Assembly (NCBI RefSeq): GCF_024323335.1
Contig: NC_066579.1
Span: forward strand, 240,721,652 to 240,785,651
Reading direction: 5' to 3'
From: Lathyrus oleraceus
Taxonomy: Eukaryota; Streptophyta; Magnoliopsida; Fabales; Fabaceae
Length of the DNA stretch: 64,000 nt
Both the position numbers and the translations under genes were made by a program. Of this stretch, positions 1 through 11,799 are shown piece by piece. Each line of letters starts with the position of its first letter. The first letter of the stretch is position 1. Under the pieces are notes generated by a model. The model was not told where the DNA came from. It did no database searches and saw only the letters and a program-made list of their open reading frames with translations.

Positions 1-3000
1 GAATTTTGGTCCCTAAGAGACCTCATGATGCAAATGTATGTATGCAAAAGTTAATACTTTATGGGGATATATGTCCACAAAGAAAAAGAAATTAGGAGAA
101 ACTGAAAATCCACATGAGTAATACACTCATAAATGGGACAGAGACTATGGGGACTTTACTGGGGAATAAAGGGGAAAATGTGTGAGCAGGTCACGACTTC
201 AAATTTGCTGGGAGACACGAAGGGATTCCATGAAAATAAATCAATGGAAAGACTCGAGCTGACGCAAAGATGCATGTATTGGGGAATATGCCAATACAGC
301 GAAACCATCCCCAAAGGATACTTCGGATAAAAAATCCGGACTCAGGTGGGGAATATCCACTAAGGACTCGGCTGAGGAAAACAAAACGAGATATTACCAA
401 CATCTGGGTAATAATCTCAAAGAGAGACATGTGATCACAATGCCGGTATAAGGGTGAGAGAACAACATGCTCAGGGAGAAGGAATATCTAAGACCGGTAT
501 GAGGGTGAGAGATATCAATCATCCAAAACATCTGAGGAAGACCTAAAAGGTATATTTCAACTCAGGAAAATCTGACTCCGCAGGGGACAAAAAGTCATAA
601 TAGGGAGCAGAAAGGAAGGAACACCAGGGATACCGGTTACTGGGCATATAATAGGTGACCAACCAGGCGTGAATTGGGGAATATTTCCAAGACACTCATC
701 ATCCGAAAGGAGGGCTGAAAAAGAAAACTCGATTTACAGGATGGACATTCGATTCCATAAGGAAATACGAACCTTACTCGACTGGGGAAGAAAAAGACTT
801 CGACTGAAGAGCGCATGAGATATATTATCTATTACCGTCAGAACGTAGATAACATACTCGCATGGAAGATTATCCATAACCGGTTACTGGGTTAATAAAG
901 GATAAATCGACCGAAAAAGAAAGGACATCGGGATACCGGTTACTGGGTATAAAATGATAACCAATCAAAGGGAGAAACAAACATTACCAAACAAGGGTAA
1001 ATGAAAGATGACTCGCTGGGGATCAATTGCTTGATCAGCGCAATTATCCAAGAGATATATCACTGGTTACTGGGTGGTATACTCAAGAAACAAAGGAATA
1101 TCAATATCGAATATTGGATAAAGATAATCAACAAAGAGGGGATTACATCTACCGGTTACTGGGTAGAAAACCACAGAAGAGAGTAACCGTCATCGGTTAG
1201 GATGAACGACAAGCAAAGGTTAACTCTGCAAGGGGACAAAATGGGGTTTACAACTACCAGTTACTGGGTAGTAAACCACAGAAATAGGACTTACAACTAC
1301 TGATTACTGGGTAGAAGGCCACAACATCCGCTGGGGGAAGAATGAACAATTACTGTTTACTGAGTAATTGATCACCTGAACCACAGGGAATTGCAGGGGA
1401 AATAACAAGAAAGGAGTCAGTTTAGGAACAAACTAGAGAGATGCAATGAAACAAGACTCAACCCAATGAGGATACAAACTCAGGGGAGTAATTCCATCTC
1501 AATACATGTTTTGGGAGGAAACTGAAACCAAAAATCATCCACGAGGACATAACTCAGTGGGGAATATGGAAGAAAGGATAGACACTTTCAGCCTAAGGGG
1601 CTGACTCTATATGGAGAGATCATACACAATCATCAACTTGGGGAAATATTTCACCACTAGCAGGAGATAACAAACAAAGATATATGGCAAAGAATGCAAC
1701 ATGAATATTTGAATGCTGTAATTATGCATGTATATGCGTGGTTTATGTATGATTAATGCTAACAAACAGACATATCTAGCACAAATAGGTCCAAGGATCA
1801 ATTGGACAGATATCCGGTACAATATCTCGAAAGAGAAAGCCAAGCCCAAAGTAAATAATCCAATCTGGTGGGGGGCAACAAATACCAGGAAACCAATCAT
1901 CGTTGAGGATCGAGCAAAGTCGCTGCCAGGGACAAAGACCACTGCTAGGGGAACGAGCAGGATCACCGGGGATCAGAGACCGCTGTTGGGAATAAGCAAA
2001 GCGTCACAACCACTAAAGCTGGGGATCTTCCAACATTACACAGAGACAAGGATAAGATCAGTCATAGAAGAACTCTATCGGGGATCTCATCAGGGGGTGA
2101 TATGGATTTCTGTGGGGAACAACCACCAAACAGAAACACATCAAACAACATTCGTTTCTAACCATAGAAGGAAAACATCTTTGCTGTGGAGAAGGAGAAC
2201 CAGTCACTCCACTAGGGAAGGAATCAACGCATCTTCCTCGAAGTTCCAAAGCCAAACTGAGATCAGGTAGAGCCTTAGCTGGAGAAACTACTCAGTCACC
2301 ACTAGGGAGCTCAACACGGATAAGATCCACCGTAGTGGTAACTCTACTGGGGAAAAACTAAGGAGAATATATGAAACTCTTTGGGGAATATCCACCAAAC
2401 AGAAAGTTCCAATAACCAACACATTCCTCATACTGCTGGAGAAACCATCTCTGCCGAGAAGAGAAACAACGCTCCGTTGGGGATAAAAAATAAACATTTT
2501 CATCACCCGCTCTGCTAGGAGGAAAATATTTGAGAAGGAGGAAGTAACAACGTTCAAGCTCCGATCAGGCAACTCCATTAGGGAAAAGTGCTGATGATTG
2601 AACCAGAGATATCCTGTAGGTGATTAGCTGGAATAACCTGCTGGTGACCAAACTGGGGAAGTCTAATGGGAGCAACCCTGTTGAGGATGAACAGGAGGCA
2701 AACCTGCTGGAGATCAATGTATGTGAATCCGCTGAGGATAAGCTACAAACCAACTGGTTGAAAAATTCTACTCATGTTAGGATCACCTGCTCACTCTGCG
2801 GGAGATTTCCAATCTGAATGAGGGAATACCAACTTCCTCGAAAAAGATAGCACATCAATTTATCAATCTATAAGGGATTTTAGGTCAATCCACATAAGGG
2901 ATGACAACCATATAATTGATAAAACACATATGCTAGATCCAGACTTACTTGGGAGCTAGAAGACTGAGACCAAACTCCAGATTCTCTGGGGATTTTGGTA

Positions 3001-3533
3001 GTGTATTACCTTCTTCTGCACTCACTGAGGAGACAAACTTGAAAGATGATGAAGAGGATAACAGATATGCTAGGAATATGAACAAATGTCTTACCCTTTT
3101 GGAGATCATACTATCCTTGGGAGAGCACTGAAGACTTTCCATTTCATCCTTTCAGTCATTGAGAATGTTCACTTTGTTTAAAAACAGGTTATAAAAAACT
3201 TTATTTGTTTAAAACAATGATATCTATCAATTAAAACATGCAAACATTTGTTAAACAAAAACAAATAAGAGTGCAAGGAATTGGATAAAGGCTCAAATTT
3301 ATTTGATGGAATGATAGTCTGCAAATGGCAAGACTCCATGAATCTTTACAAAATTGAAATTGGTGATATATATTGGAAAAAGGGATACATTGAACATAAT
3401 GACCATTTCTCCACCAACTCTGAATCCGATGTATTTGAAGCTTCAGTTGATGATGACTGAGTGAGAATCTTTGACAGAAGACGGCCGAAAAACAAAGTCT
3501 TGTCAGGATGCAGTTACTTGTCAAATCCCTAAT
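1..3533 (-). other. Ogre 3' non-coding region
   Basis: No coding region found. The short open frames here show no recognisable domain. The stretch is rich in TGGGGAA-like words and carries a dispersed motif close to TACCGGTTACTGGGTA, at about 631, 879, 934, 1061, 1150, 1255, 1298 and 1351. It lies downstream of the integrase stop on the minus strand, where Ogre elements have a long untranslated region before the 3' LTR. No LTR end (TGTAGCGGGGTATTCG on this strand) is visible, so the element continues beyond the left edge. Confidence 0.6.
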
Positions 3534-3705
3534 TTTTGCCTAGATTGCCCCAGGGTGAGGTACTCAATCTAGCGGGATATATATATTCATTTTTTTGTCT
3601 CTAACTTTTGCCTGGATCGCCCTTTCGGGTTTTCAACCCACCGAGACGCTCATTTTTGCCTAAGTCGCCCTTTCGGGTTTTTAACTTAGCGAGCTATTCT
3701 GTTTT
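3534..3705 (-). repeat. Short tandem repeat, three units, next to the integrase stop
   Basis: Three imperfect units begin near 3,534, 3,604 and 3,652. Each has the form TTTTGCCTxGATCGCCC, then a GGGTTTTxAAC-like stretch, then CGAG. Units 2 and 3 are about 48 bp apart; unit 1 is more diverged. It lies just beyond the integrase stop codon, in the Ogre 3' region. Confidence 0.6.
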
Positions 3706-3709
3706 TATT

Positions 3710-4267
3710 TTAGGCGAAGTATTTCTTGACTGCATCTGAATTCACAGGACGAGTGAAATCCTTCCCATCCATAGTTGTAAGCATCAAAGCACCGCCTAAA
3801 AAGGCTATCTTAACAACATATGGACCTTCATAGTTTGGAGTCCACTTGCCCCTGGAATCGGGCGCGAAAGACAAAACTTTCTTGAGCACAAGGTCACCTT
3901 CTCGGAACACACGAGGCTTGACCTTCTTATCAAAGGCTTTCTTCATCCTTTATTGATATAATTGACCATGGCACATGGCAGTCAATCTCTTCTCTTCAAT
4001 TAAATTCAGCTGGTCATAACGACTTTGAACCCATTCAGCCTCAGTCAACTTGGCTTCCATCAAGACTCTCATTGATGGGATCTCAACCTCCACGGGGAGC
4101 ACAACCTCCATGCCATAAACAAGGGAGAAAGGGGTTGCCCCTGTTGAAGTGCGGACAGATGTACGATAACCATGCAAAGCAAATGGGAGCATCTCATGCC
4201 AATCTTTGTACGTAACAACCATCTTTTGGATAATCTTCTTGATGTTCTTGTTAGCAGCTTCAACCAT
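3710..4267 (-). pseudogene. Ogre integrase, C-terminal part
   Basis: This is the 3' end of the Ogre pol frame. The first residues (VEAANKNIKKIIQ) follow directly on from the integrase catalytic core interrupted at 5,039. Next come the family motif HEMLPFALHGYRTSVRTSTG and the C-terminal segment with FREGDLVLKK and GPYVVK. An in-frame TAA at 3,950-3,952 stands where a glutamine codon is expected (LYQ-stop-RMKKAF). The natural stop is at 3,710-3,712. It is separated from the rest of pol by about 770 bp of AT-rich DNA, so no full-length integrase can be made. Confidence 0.88.
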
Positions 4268-4674
4268 ATATCCATATGAAAAGAAAATGATAGATTGGTT
4301 CCTCCATATTCACTCTTTTTTTTTTTAGTAAAACATTCTATTTTTATCCTTCCTACCGTAATAGATAATATAGTAGAAACAAATTGATTTTATTTCTTTC
4401 TACTATATGGATTTAATAGAATTCTGCTGGTTGTAACCTTCTTTCATTTTATATACGAATTATATTTTTAGTGATTATCAATGAAGGTAATAGAATATAT
4501 TTTCTAAATATTGATTGGAATAATATTACAAAATTTCTGATTACTAGACCATATATATCATTAACGATGATTTTTGTGAATAAATGAATCAAAAAGATAA
4601 AAAAAATATTTTTCCGTTAGATTTTATATTCACTTAAAAAATTGAAATTATAATTGAATATGTTTGTTGTTTGT

Positions 4675-4718
4675 GAGAACCCCTTGAATCATTACATTAC
4701 TTGATTGAAAGGGTTCTC
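4675..4718. other. Inverted repeat (hairpin) in the AT-rich insert
   Basis: GAGAACCC at 4,675 pairs with GGGTTCTC ending at 4,718, and the inner arms (TTGAATCA / TTGATTGAA) extend the stem with mismatches. Confidence 0.7.
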
Positions 4719-4726
4719 GACGATTT

Positions 4727-4750
4727 ATGGAAAGTATATATGCTTTCCAT
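4727..4750. other. Second short inverted repeat in the AT-rich insert
   Basis: ATGGAAAG (4,727-4,734) is the exact reverse complement of CTTTCCAT (4,743-4,750), with an 8-base loop of alternating T/A and one G. Confidence 0.7.
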
Positions 4751-5038
4751 ATTTTGCTAGTGAAACAAAATATTATTAAAAGTAATATATTCATTAACTA
4801 ACAACATTTGTTTATTTTGATAGAAATTATAAAAATAATATAAAATAATATTTTTTTTATTCAGAAACATTAGTTCCTTTTTGGATTGATTGGGGATAAT
4901 AAATCGGATCGAAATAGATAATATATATATAGAAAATAGTAAAGAGTATATAGAATATTATCTTCAATAGAAATAAAAATAGAAATATCTATTTTAAGAT
5001 ATATTCAATATTCTATTATCATTTAATTTAAATTTAAA

Positions 5039-7944
5039 TAATCGCCCCATTCATCTTGGGTCTATAAGGAGAAGAATTATGATGTGCAATCTTGAACTCG
5101 CTACACAACTCTTTCATCATCTTGTTGTTCAAGTTAGATCCATTATCAGTTATGATCTTGTCTGGCACACCATAACGACATATGAGTTGGCTCTTGATAA
5201 ACTTCACAACTACTTGCCTGGTCACATTTGCATATGATGTCACTTCAACCCACTTGGTGAAGTAATCAATTGCTATGAGAATAAATCTGTGACCGTTGGA
5301 CGCTTTTGGCTCTATCATGCCAATCATGTCAATTCCCCACATGGAGAAAGGCCATGGTGATGAAATTACATTCAGAAGTGTCGGGGGAATATGAATCTTA
5401 TCCGCATAAATCTGACACTTATGGCATTTCTTCACATATTTGCAGCAATCAGACTCCATTGTTAGCCAATAGTAGCCTGCTCTCAACATCTTCTTTGCCA
5501 TGGCATGTCCATTGGAATGAGTACCAAATGAACCCTCATGGACTTCAGTCATTAACATGTCTGCTTCATGTCTATCCACGCATCTGAGCAAAATCATGTC
5601 AAAATTCCTCTTATAAAGCACATCGCCATTGAGGTAGAAACTACCAGATAATCTCCTCAAAGTTTTCTTATCTTTAATAGATTCCCCAGGCGGGTAAATC
5701 TGACTCTGAAGAAAACACTTGATATCATAATACCATGGCTTATCATCTTTCACTTCTTCTACTGCAAATACATGAGCTGGTCTATCCAAGCGCATCACAG
5801 TAATATTGGGGACTTCATTCCAGAATTTCACCATAATCATCGAAGCAAGCGTAGCAAGAGCATCTGCCATCTGATTCTCATCTCGAGGAATGTGATGAAA
5901 GTCAACCTCAGTAAAGAAAGTTGAAATTCTCCTCGCATAATCTCTGTATGGGATGAGGCCAGGCTGATTCGTCTCCCATTCACCCTTAATCTGATTAACA
6001 ACAAGGGCCGAATCACCATAAACATCAAGATGCTTGATCCTAAGATCAATACACTCTTCTAAACCCATAATACAGGCCTCATACTCTTCCATATTATTCG
6101 TGCATTTGAAAGTTAGCCTTGCTGTAAAAGGAAAATGTATACCCTGAGGAGTAATAATCACTGCCCCAATACCATTTCCATATTGATTTACAACGCCATC
6201 AAACACCATGCTCCATCGGGAACCAGGCTCTGGCCCTTCATCGAGCGTAGGCTCATCACAATCTTTCATTTTCAAATACAGAATCTCCTCATCAGGGAAG
6301 TCGTACTGAACAGACTGATAATCCTCAATTGGTTGATGTGCCAACTGGTCAGCCAAGATACTACCTTTAATAGCTTTCTGAGCTCGATACTCAATGTCAT
6401 ACTCAGACAACAACATCTGCCAACGGGCAATCCTCCCAGTTAAAGCAGTCTTCTCAAAGATATACTTGATTGGATCCATTTTGGATATCAACCAAGTCGT
6501 ATGATTCAACATATACTGGCATAAGCGTTTAGCAGCCCAAGCCAAAGCACAATATGTTTTCTCAAGCATTGAGTATCGAGACTCACAATCAGTGAACTTC
6601 TTACTCAGATAGTATATAGCATATTCTTTCTTCCCTGATTCATCTTGCTGACCCAATACATAACCCATAGAGTCCTCAAGAACTGTCAAGTACATAATCA
6701 GGGGTCTCCCTTCCATAGGCGGAGACAGAATCGGAGGTTCGGACAGATACTCTTTGATACTGTCAAAAGCCTTCTGGAAATCCTCGGTCCAATCATGATG
6801 CTGATCTTTCTGGAGGAGCTTGAATATTGGCGCACATATGGCAGTCATGTGGGATATAAATCTGGAAATATAATTCAAGCGACCAAGAAAACCTCGGACT
6901 TGCTTCTCAGTTTTGGGCGCAGGCATCTCTTGTATTGCTTTGACATTGGCAGGATCAACTTCAATACCTCTTTCACTGACAATAAAGCCCAATAACTTGC
7001 CGGAACAGACTCCAAATATACACTTGCTCGGATTCAGACGAAGTTTGTACTTCCTTAAACGTTGAAAAAGCTTCAACAAGTGCTCTACATGTTCAACTTC
7101 CGTTCTCGACTTTGCAATCATATCATCAACATACACCTCAATCTCTTTGTGCATCATATCGTGAAACAAGGTAGTCATAGCTCGTTGCTACGTGGCTCCG
7201 GCGCTCTTCAAACCGAAGGGCATCACTCGATAACAGAATGTTCCCCAAGGTGTGATGAATGTTGTCTTCTCCATATCCTCGGGTGCCATTTTGATCTGAT
7301 TATAACCGGAAAATCCGTCCTTAAATAAGAAGACATTGAATTTAGCTGTATTATCTACCAACATATCAATATGTGGTAGAGGAAAATCGTCTTTCGGACT
7401 AGCTTTATTCAAGTCTCTATAGTCCATACACATTCGAACTTTTCCATCTTTCTTAGGCACGGGCACAATATTGGCCACACATTGAGGATATGTAGAAGTC
7501 ACCAGAAACCCTGTATCAATTTGCTTCTGAACTTCATCTTTAATTTTCACTGCCATATCGGGATGACTTCTTCTGAGCTTCTGCTTCACAGGCACACACT
7601 CAGGCTTCAAAGGTAGGAAATGTTGCACGATATCAGTATCCAGACCAGGCATGTCTTTGTATGACCAGGCAAAGACGTCGACATATTCTAGCAACTCAAT
7701 CAACCCCTTCTTTACAGACTCTTCCAGGAGTGCCCCAATCTTTACTTCTCGAACACAATCTTCAGACCCCAAGTTGACTGTTTCCAGATTCTCAAGATGC
7801 GGCTGAATGATCTTCTCTTCGTACTCAAGCAGACGGGTGATCTCATTAGGAATCTCTTCAACATCATCTTCTCCGGCCTCAAATATAGGGAACTCAAAGT
7901 TGGGAGATGGTGTTGGATCATTATGTTCAATCGGTTTGATCAAC
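5039..7944 (-). pseudogene. Ogre RT, RNase H, second RNase H and integrase core
   Basis: Reverse transcriptase, RNase H and integrase section of the Ogre polyprotein. In order on the minus strand: RT fingers (KKDGKVRMCMDYRDLN), palm (KDGFSGYNQIKM), an in-frame TAG at 7,188-7,190, then the RT active site YVDDM. A degenerate RNase H connection follows, then an additional RNase H with FDGVVNQYGNGIG, MEEYEA, GDSALVV and QMADALA. Then come the integrase HHCC finger (HSNGHAMAKK ... CHKCQIYAD) and core (GIDMIG, ITDNGSN). A second, archaeal-type RNase H is characteristic of the Tat lineage. The frame ends at the AT-rich insert. The TAG replaces the Tyr expected in the conserved AGATYQRAM motif. Confidence 0.9.
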
Positions 7945-8211
7945 CTGCATAATGATTTTGGATATAAAAGAGATTTTAGAATTCAAACAAGGAAAATCAT
8001 TATGCAGATGAAAAGATTGATTTTATTCTCTTTTTTAGGGTTTTTTGTGATCACCAATTTCATGCAAAAAAGCAAAAAGTGAAAATAATTTGGAAAAACA
8101 AACATTTAACATGTAATTATTGAATGAATATCATTGTATTTATGTGCCAACAATGTCATCACTTCTCCTTTTGGCATGGGAGAAGGGTTTTTAAACAAAA
8201 ATGAACATTAC
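7945..8211 (-). other. Predicted Ogre intron between protease and RT
   Basis: On the minus strand the donor CCAC|GTAATG (intron begins at 8,211) and acceptor ATTATGCAG|GTTGATC (intron ends at 7,945) bound 267 bp of AT-rich, stop-containing sequence. Joining the exons keeps the frame (ACG from AC+G, then LIKP...). A spliced intron at this place is known for Ogre elements and is thought to control Gag versus Pol output. The exact borders are my prediction. Confidence 0.65.
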
Positions 8212-10061
8212 GTGGACTTATGGACAACTGTTGGAACATCAACAGCGACCCAATTATTGCAGACTCCTCCAGGGATGACAAAGTTGCTAGAATCTTCCTC
8301 TGCATCATCTTCCACTATAGCAGCAGCTTCCTGGTCTTCGACCGTGTGGATGAAACCACCACTCTAAAACAGACCGTGCTTGTTGAAAGTGCCTGAAGAG
8401 TACCCTATGCCATCCCAGGATTTATTGTCTTCCAGCTTTATCATTTGTCCTAAACCAGTAGTTGCGTCATGCTCAATGGCCAACTTCGCATCATTGTAGG
8501 ATGCAAATGAAGAAGTTCCTTTCTTAGAAGGCTCAACAATAGACAAGGCTTGGAACGGAGTCCCAACCTCATCCTCAGCATCAATATAAGAAAAGGAAGA
8601 CAAATGGCTTACCAAGAGAGCCTTCTCTCCCCCTACCACCACCAACTTCTTGTTCTTGACGAACTTTAACTTTTGGTGTAAGGTGGATGTCACGGCGCCA
8701 GCCTCTTGAATCCATGGTCTGCCTAACAAGCAGCTATATGATGGATGGATATCCATGACCTGAAAAGTGATCTGGAAATCACTAGGTCCTATCTTGATTG
8801 GGAGTTCAACCTCGCCAATCACAGTCTTTCTGGATCCATCGAAAGCTTTGACAACCACTCCACTCTGCCTCATGGGAGGCCCCTGGTATGACAGTTTCGC
8901 CAGAGTGGATTTTGGCAACACATTCAGCGATGATCCTGTGTCTACCAGTACGTTAGACAAGGCATCATCCTTGCAGTTCAAAGAGATGTGTAGTGCCAAA
9001 TTATGGTCTTTTCCCTCCTCGGGAAGATCAGCATCGCAAAAGCTCAGGTTGTTACAAGCAGTAATGTTTGCAACAATGCTATCAAACTGTTCTATTCTGA
9101 CATCGTGATCCACGTATGCCACGTCCAACACCCTCTGTAAAGCTTCACGGTGTGACTCGGAGTTCATCAACAAAGATAGCACAGATATCTTTGATGGAGT
9201 TTGTAGCAGCTGATCTACAACATTATATTCGTTCCTTTTGATGAGCCTCAACATCTCATCACAGTCCTCTCTTAACATGCCATTCTGGCTAGAAAGGACA
9301 TGAGCTCTAGCAGTCACGACAGGTCTATCAATAGCAAGTGCAGGATTTGGAGAAAAAGAAGAATTCCCCACAGGACAGGCATCAGTATCAACAGCAGTAT
9401 CAGCTCTTCTGGTGTCAACCTGGGGTTTCGGAGGCACCGAGAAAACACGACCATTGTGGGTCAAACCACTGACATCAGAGATACTGGTTATAGAAGTAGA
9501 GGGTAGAGGCACCTCCTTCCCATCTTCTAATGCAACAGGGCCAGCTGGCTTAATAATGAGAGTAGGCGAAGCCTTTTGCTTGCTGCCATCATACCTGACA
9601 ACAACAGGCTCAGGCAATCGGAACACAGGGGATATAACATTAACTTCATCCTCATCACGATTCTGAAGTATCTCGATCACACCCTGATCCAGCATTTCTT
9701 GGATGTCTTTCCTGACTTGATGACACCCCCTCTCTTTGCATGTGCATACACGGCAGCTGTCATGGTCATGCTCGTAGTGACTGTATCCACATAACAGTCT
9801 ATGCATCTCGACTAGTGATTGTCTGATATGGCTGACATATCTGACCTTGTACTTGCCAGGGCAACCCTGAACCATATTAACAGCAGATTTCCCATGCTCG
9901 GGCAATGGGTTCTTCTTGACGTTAGGACCTACGTCCTCGAAAAATAAGATACCACTTCTAACAAGGTCTTGAACCTTGGTCTTGAGAGGGTAACAGTTCT
10001 CCACATCATGTTCGGGAGCACCAGAATGATAAACACAGTGAAGCTCGGGCTTGTACCACCA
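8212..10061 (-). pseudogene. Ogre nucleocapsid-like finger and aspartic protease region
   Basis: Begins just after a TAG at 10,062-10,064 with a Cys/His motif of the form CVYHSGAPEHDVENC, a variant zinc finger of this lineage. Further along is the retropepsin active site ALSNVLVDTGSSLNVLP, then the flap-like part (VVKAFDGSRKTVIGEVELPI) and LLGRPWIQEAGAV. These show an aspartic protease that would cut the polyprotein. A second TAG at 8,364-8,366 interrupts it shortly before the intron (HGLF-stop-SGGF). The same frame runs through gag, this part and RT, so the ancestor probably made one Gag-Pro-Pol product after splicing. Confidence 0.87.
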
Positions 10062-11545
10062 CTAAGGGTTAGTAGGTACAGCAGGTGGGTCACGTGGAGT
10101 AATCAATTTCCTTTCAATCAGTGAAGGATATAGCTCGGCATAAGTCATTGGAATAGGATCTAAAGTGACCCTCTTCCTATCATAGCTAGTGCTGGTTTGA
10201 TTATTGTTTCGAGGCTGGTAGGCTTGTTGTTGCGGACGATGCTGTTGTTGCTGATACTGTTGATGTTGCTGTTGCTGGTTCTGATGCTGATAATGTTGAT
10301 TTTCTCTGAATGCAGGTGCTATATGAGCCATCTGGTGCTGGTTACTGGCGGGACGCACAGTCTTCCTATTCATAGAGGGTCTTCTTGGTTTAACATGGGA
10401 GGACACAACATGTGCCTCTCCATCTTTCTTCTTGGCAAACGCTCCATAACGTTTGGCAGAAGAGCCTTCTTCTCTGGTCAGGCGCCCTTCCCTGACTCCT
10501 TCTTCTAGTTGCATCCCCATGTTCACCATCTCGGTGAAGTCAGAAGGAGCGCTAGCAATCATCCGCTCGTAGTAGAAAGAGCTTAAAGTCTTGAGAAAGA
10601 TCTTCGTCATTTCTTTCTCTTCGAGCGGGGGCACAATCTGTGCAGTCAATTCACGCCACCTCTGGGCGTACTCCTTGAATGTTTCTTTCTCCTTCTGGGA
10701 CATAGCCCTCAGTTGGTCCCTATCGAGAGCCATATCAACGTTGTACTTGTACTGCTTGACGAAGGCTTCGCCAAGGTCGTTGAAGGAGCGAATGTTCGCA
10801 CTATCCAGGCCCATATACCATCTCAATGCGGCACCGAACAAGCTGTCTTGGAAGTAGTGGATCAGGAGTTGATCGTTGTCAGTATGAGTCGACATCTTGC
10901 GTGCGTACAGCACAAGATGGCTGAGCGGGCAAGTGTTTCCTTTGTACTTTTCAAAGTCAGGCACTTTGAATTTGATAGGAATCTTGACATTAGGCACGAG
11001 GCATAGCTCAACAGTAGATTTGTCGAAGAGGTCCTTCCCTCTGAGAGTTTTAAGTTCCTTGCGCAACTCAAGGAATTGATCATTCATAGCGTCCATTTTC
11101 TCGTACACATCTGGGCCCTCAGATGGCACATAGCGGTAAATGGTGTCATCAACTCTCGGCAAAGTATGCACAACTGGAGGTGGCAGAGCGAGGATCGGGC
11201 TAGATGCCAGCAGAAAAGCAAATGTAGGGGCGAGACCCTCTGGAATAAAATTAGCGGGCATCCCCCAGGGAAACCCGACTGGCATAGCAGACGGAGCAAA
11301 GTGAGCACTGGCAGCAGGATGGTAGAGGAAGCAACCTCTGAAATGACCGTCCTCTAGGGAGGAGTTGAAGGCGTTGGAGAGGATTGGCTTTGGGCGGCCA
11401 AGAATGACTCCATCAGGGTAGTCAATCTTGCCACTTCCTCCTTGAGTTCTCTGTTCTCTTGCTCGAGGTGATCCATTAGCTTTGATGAGTTGGCTCTGGT
11501 ATAGTACCGGTGCGTTAGCTTGTCTTTAAAATAAATGAAGAACAC
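10062..11545 (-). pseudogene. Ogre gag
   Basis: Capsid protein of the element. The N-terminal part (from the Met at 11,543-11,545; a better start may be MDHLEQEN a little further in) is a short coiled coil (LEQENRELKEEVARLTTLMES). It stops at 11,354 in one frame; the rest continues in another frame, so there is a frameshift between about 11,290 and 11,354. The main part has the gag core (YARKMSTHTDNDQLLIHYF, GAALRWYMGLD, MSQKEKETFKEYAQRWREL, FLKTLSSFYYERMI), followed by a basic and then a glutamine-rich tail. It ends at a TAG (10,062-10,064) that is probably a nonsense mutation, as the frame continues into the zinc-finger/protease region. Confidence 0.9.
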
Positions 11546-11799
11546 AGAGTTAGACCACTGAACAAGAAGCCCTGAACCAAAACTTGCTTATGCATATGAT
11601 GCATGCAATCTTTATGCGTGTGATTTTATTTTTAATCAGAGGAACTTTTAGAGATCTATTTGGAAAATATTAATCATTTAAACATATAATGGAATAATCA
11701 TATCAATAATATCTAGAAAATATTTTTACACCAAAGAAGTACAGTCTTGGTAACCAAATACAATACAAGAGAGAAGGAAAATAAACATCCTATGGAACC
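11354..11799. other. Ogre spacer between ORF1 and gag
   Basis: From 11,546 to 11,799 (between the ORF1 stop and the gag start on the minus strand) I see no coding domain. The sequence is AT-rich and contains no recognisable signal. The lower part overlaps the N-terminal end of gag. Confidence 0.4.

Larger units (their letters stand above)
4268..5038. other. AT-rich insert splitting the Ogre integrase
   Basis: The integrase reading breaks cleanly between MNGA (ending near 5,039 on the minus strand) and VEAANK (starting near 4,267). The stretch between has no coding potential, is far more AT-rich than the element, and shows no LTR or TIR ends and no clear target-site duplication. It contains two hairpins (4,675-4,718 and 4,727-4,750) of the kind seen at ends of organellar transcripts. 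Organelle (plastid-like) intergenic DNA is my best guess, from composition and hairpins only. An unrecognised transposon fragment is the alternative. Confidence 0.6.

Noticed and set aside
133..3142. Several short open frames of 60-180 codons on both strands in the Ogre 3' region
   Set aside because: Overlapping on opposite strands, no domains, and composition follows the repeat words; best seen as chance frames.
10197..11357. Plus-strand open frames of 60-103 codons across gag
   Set aside because: Antisense shadows of gag; the leucine/isoleucine-rich stretches are the reverse of the CAG/CAA-rich tail.
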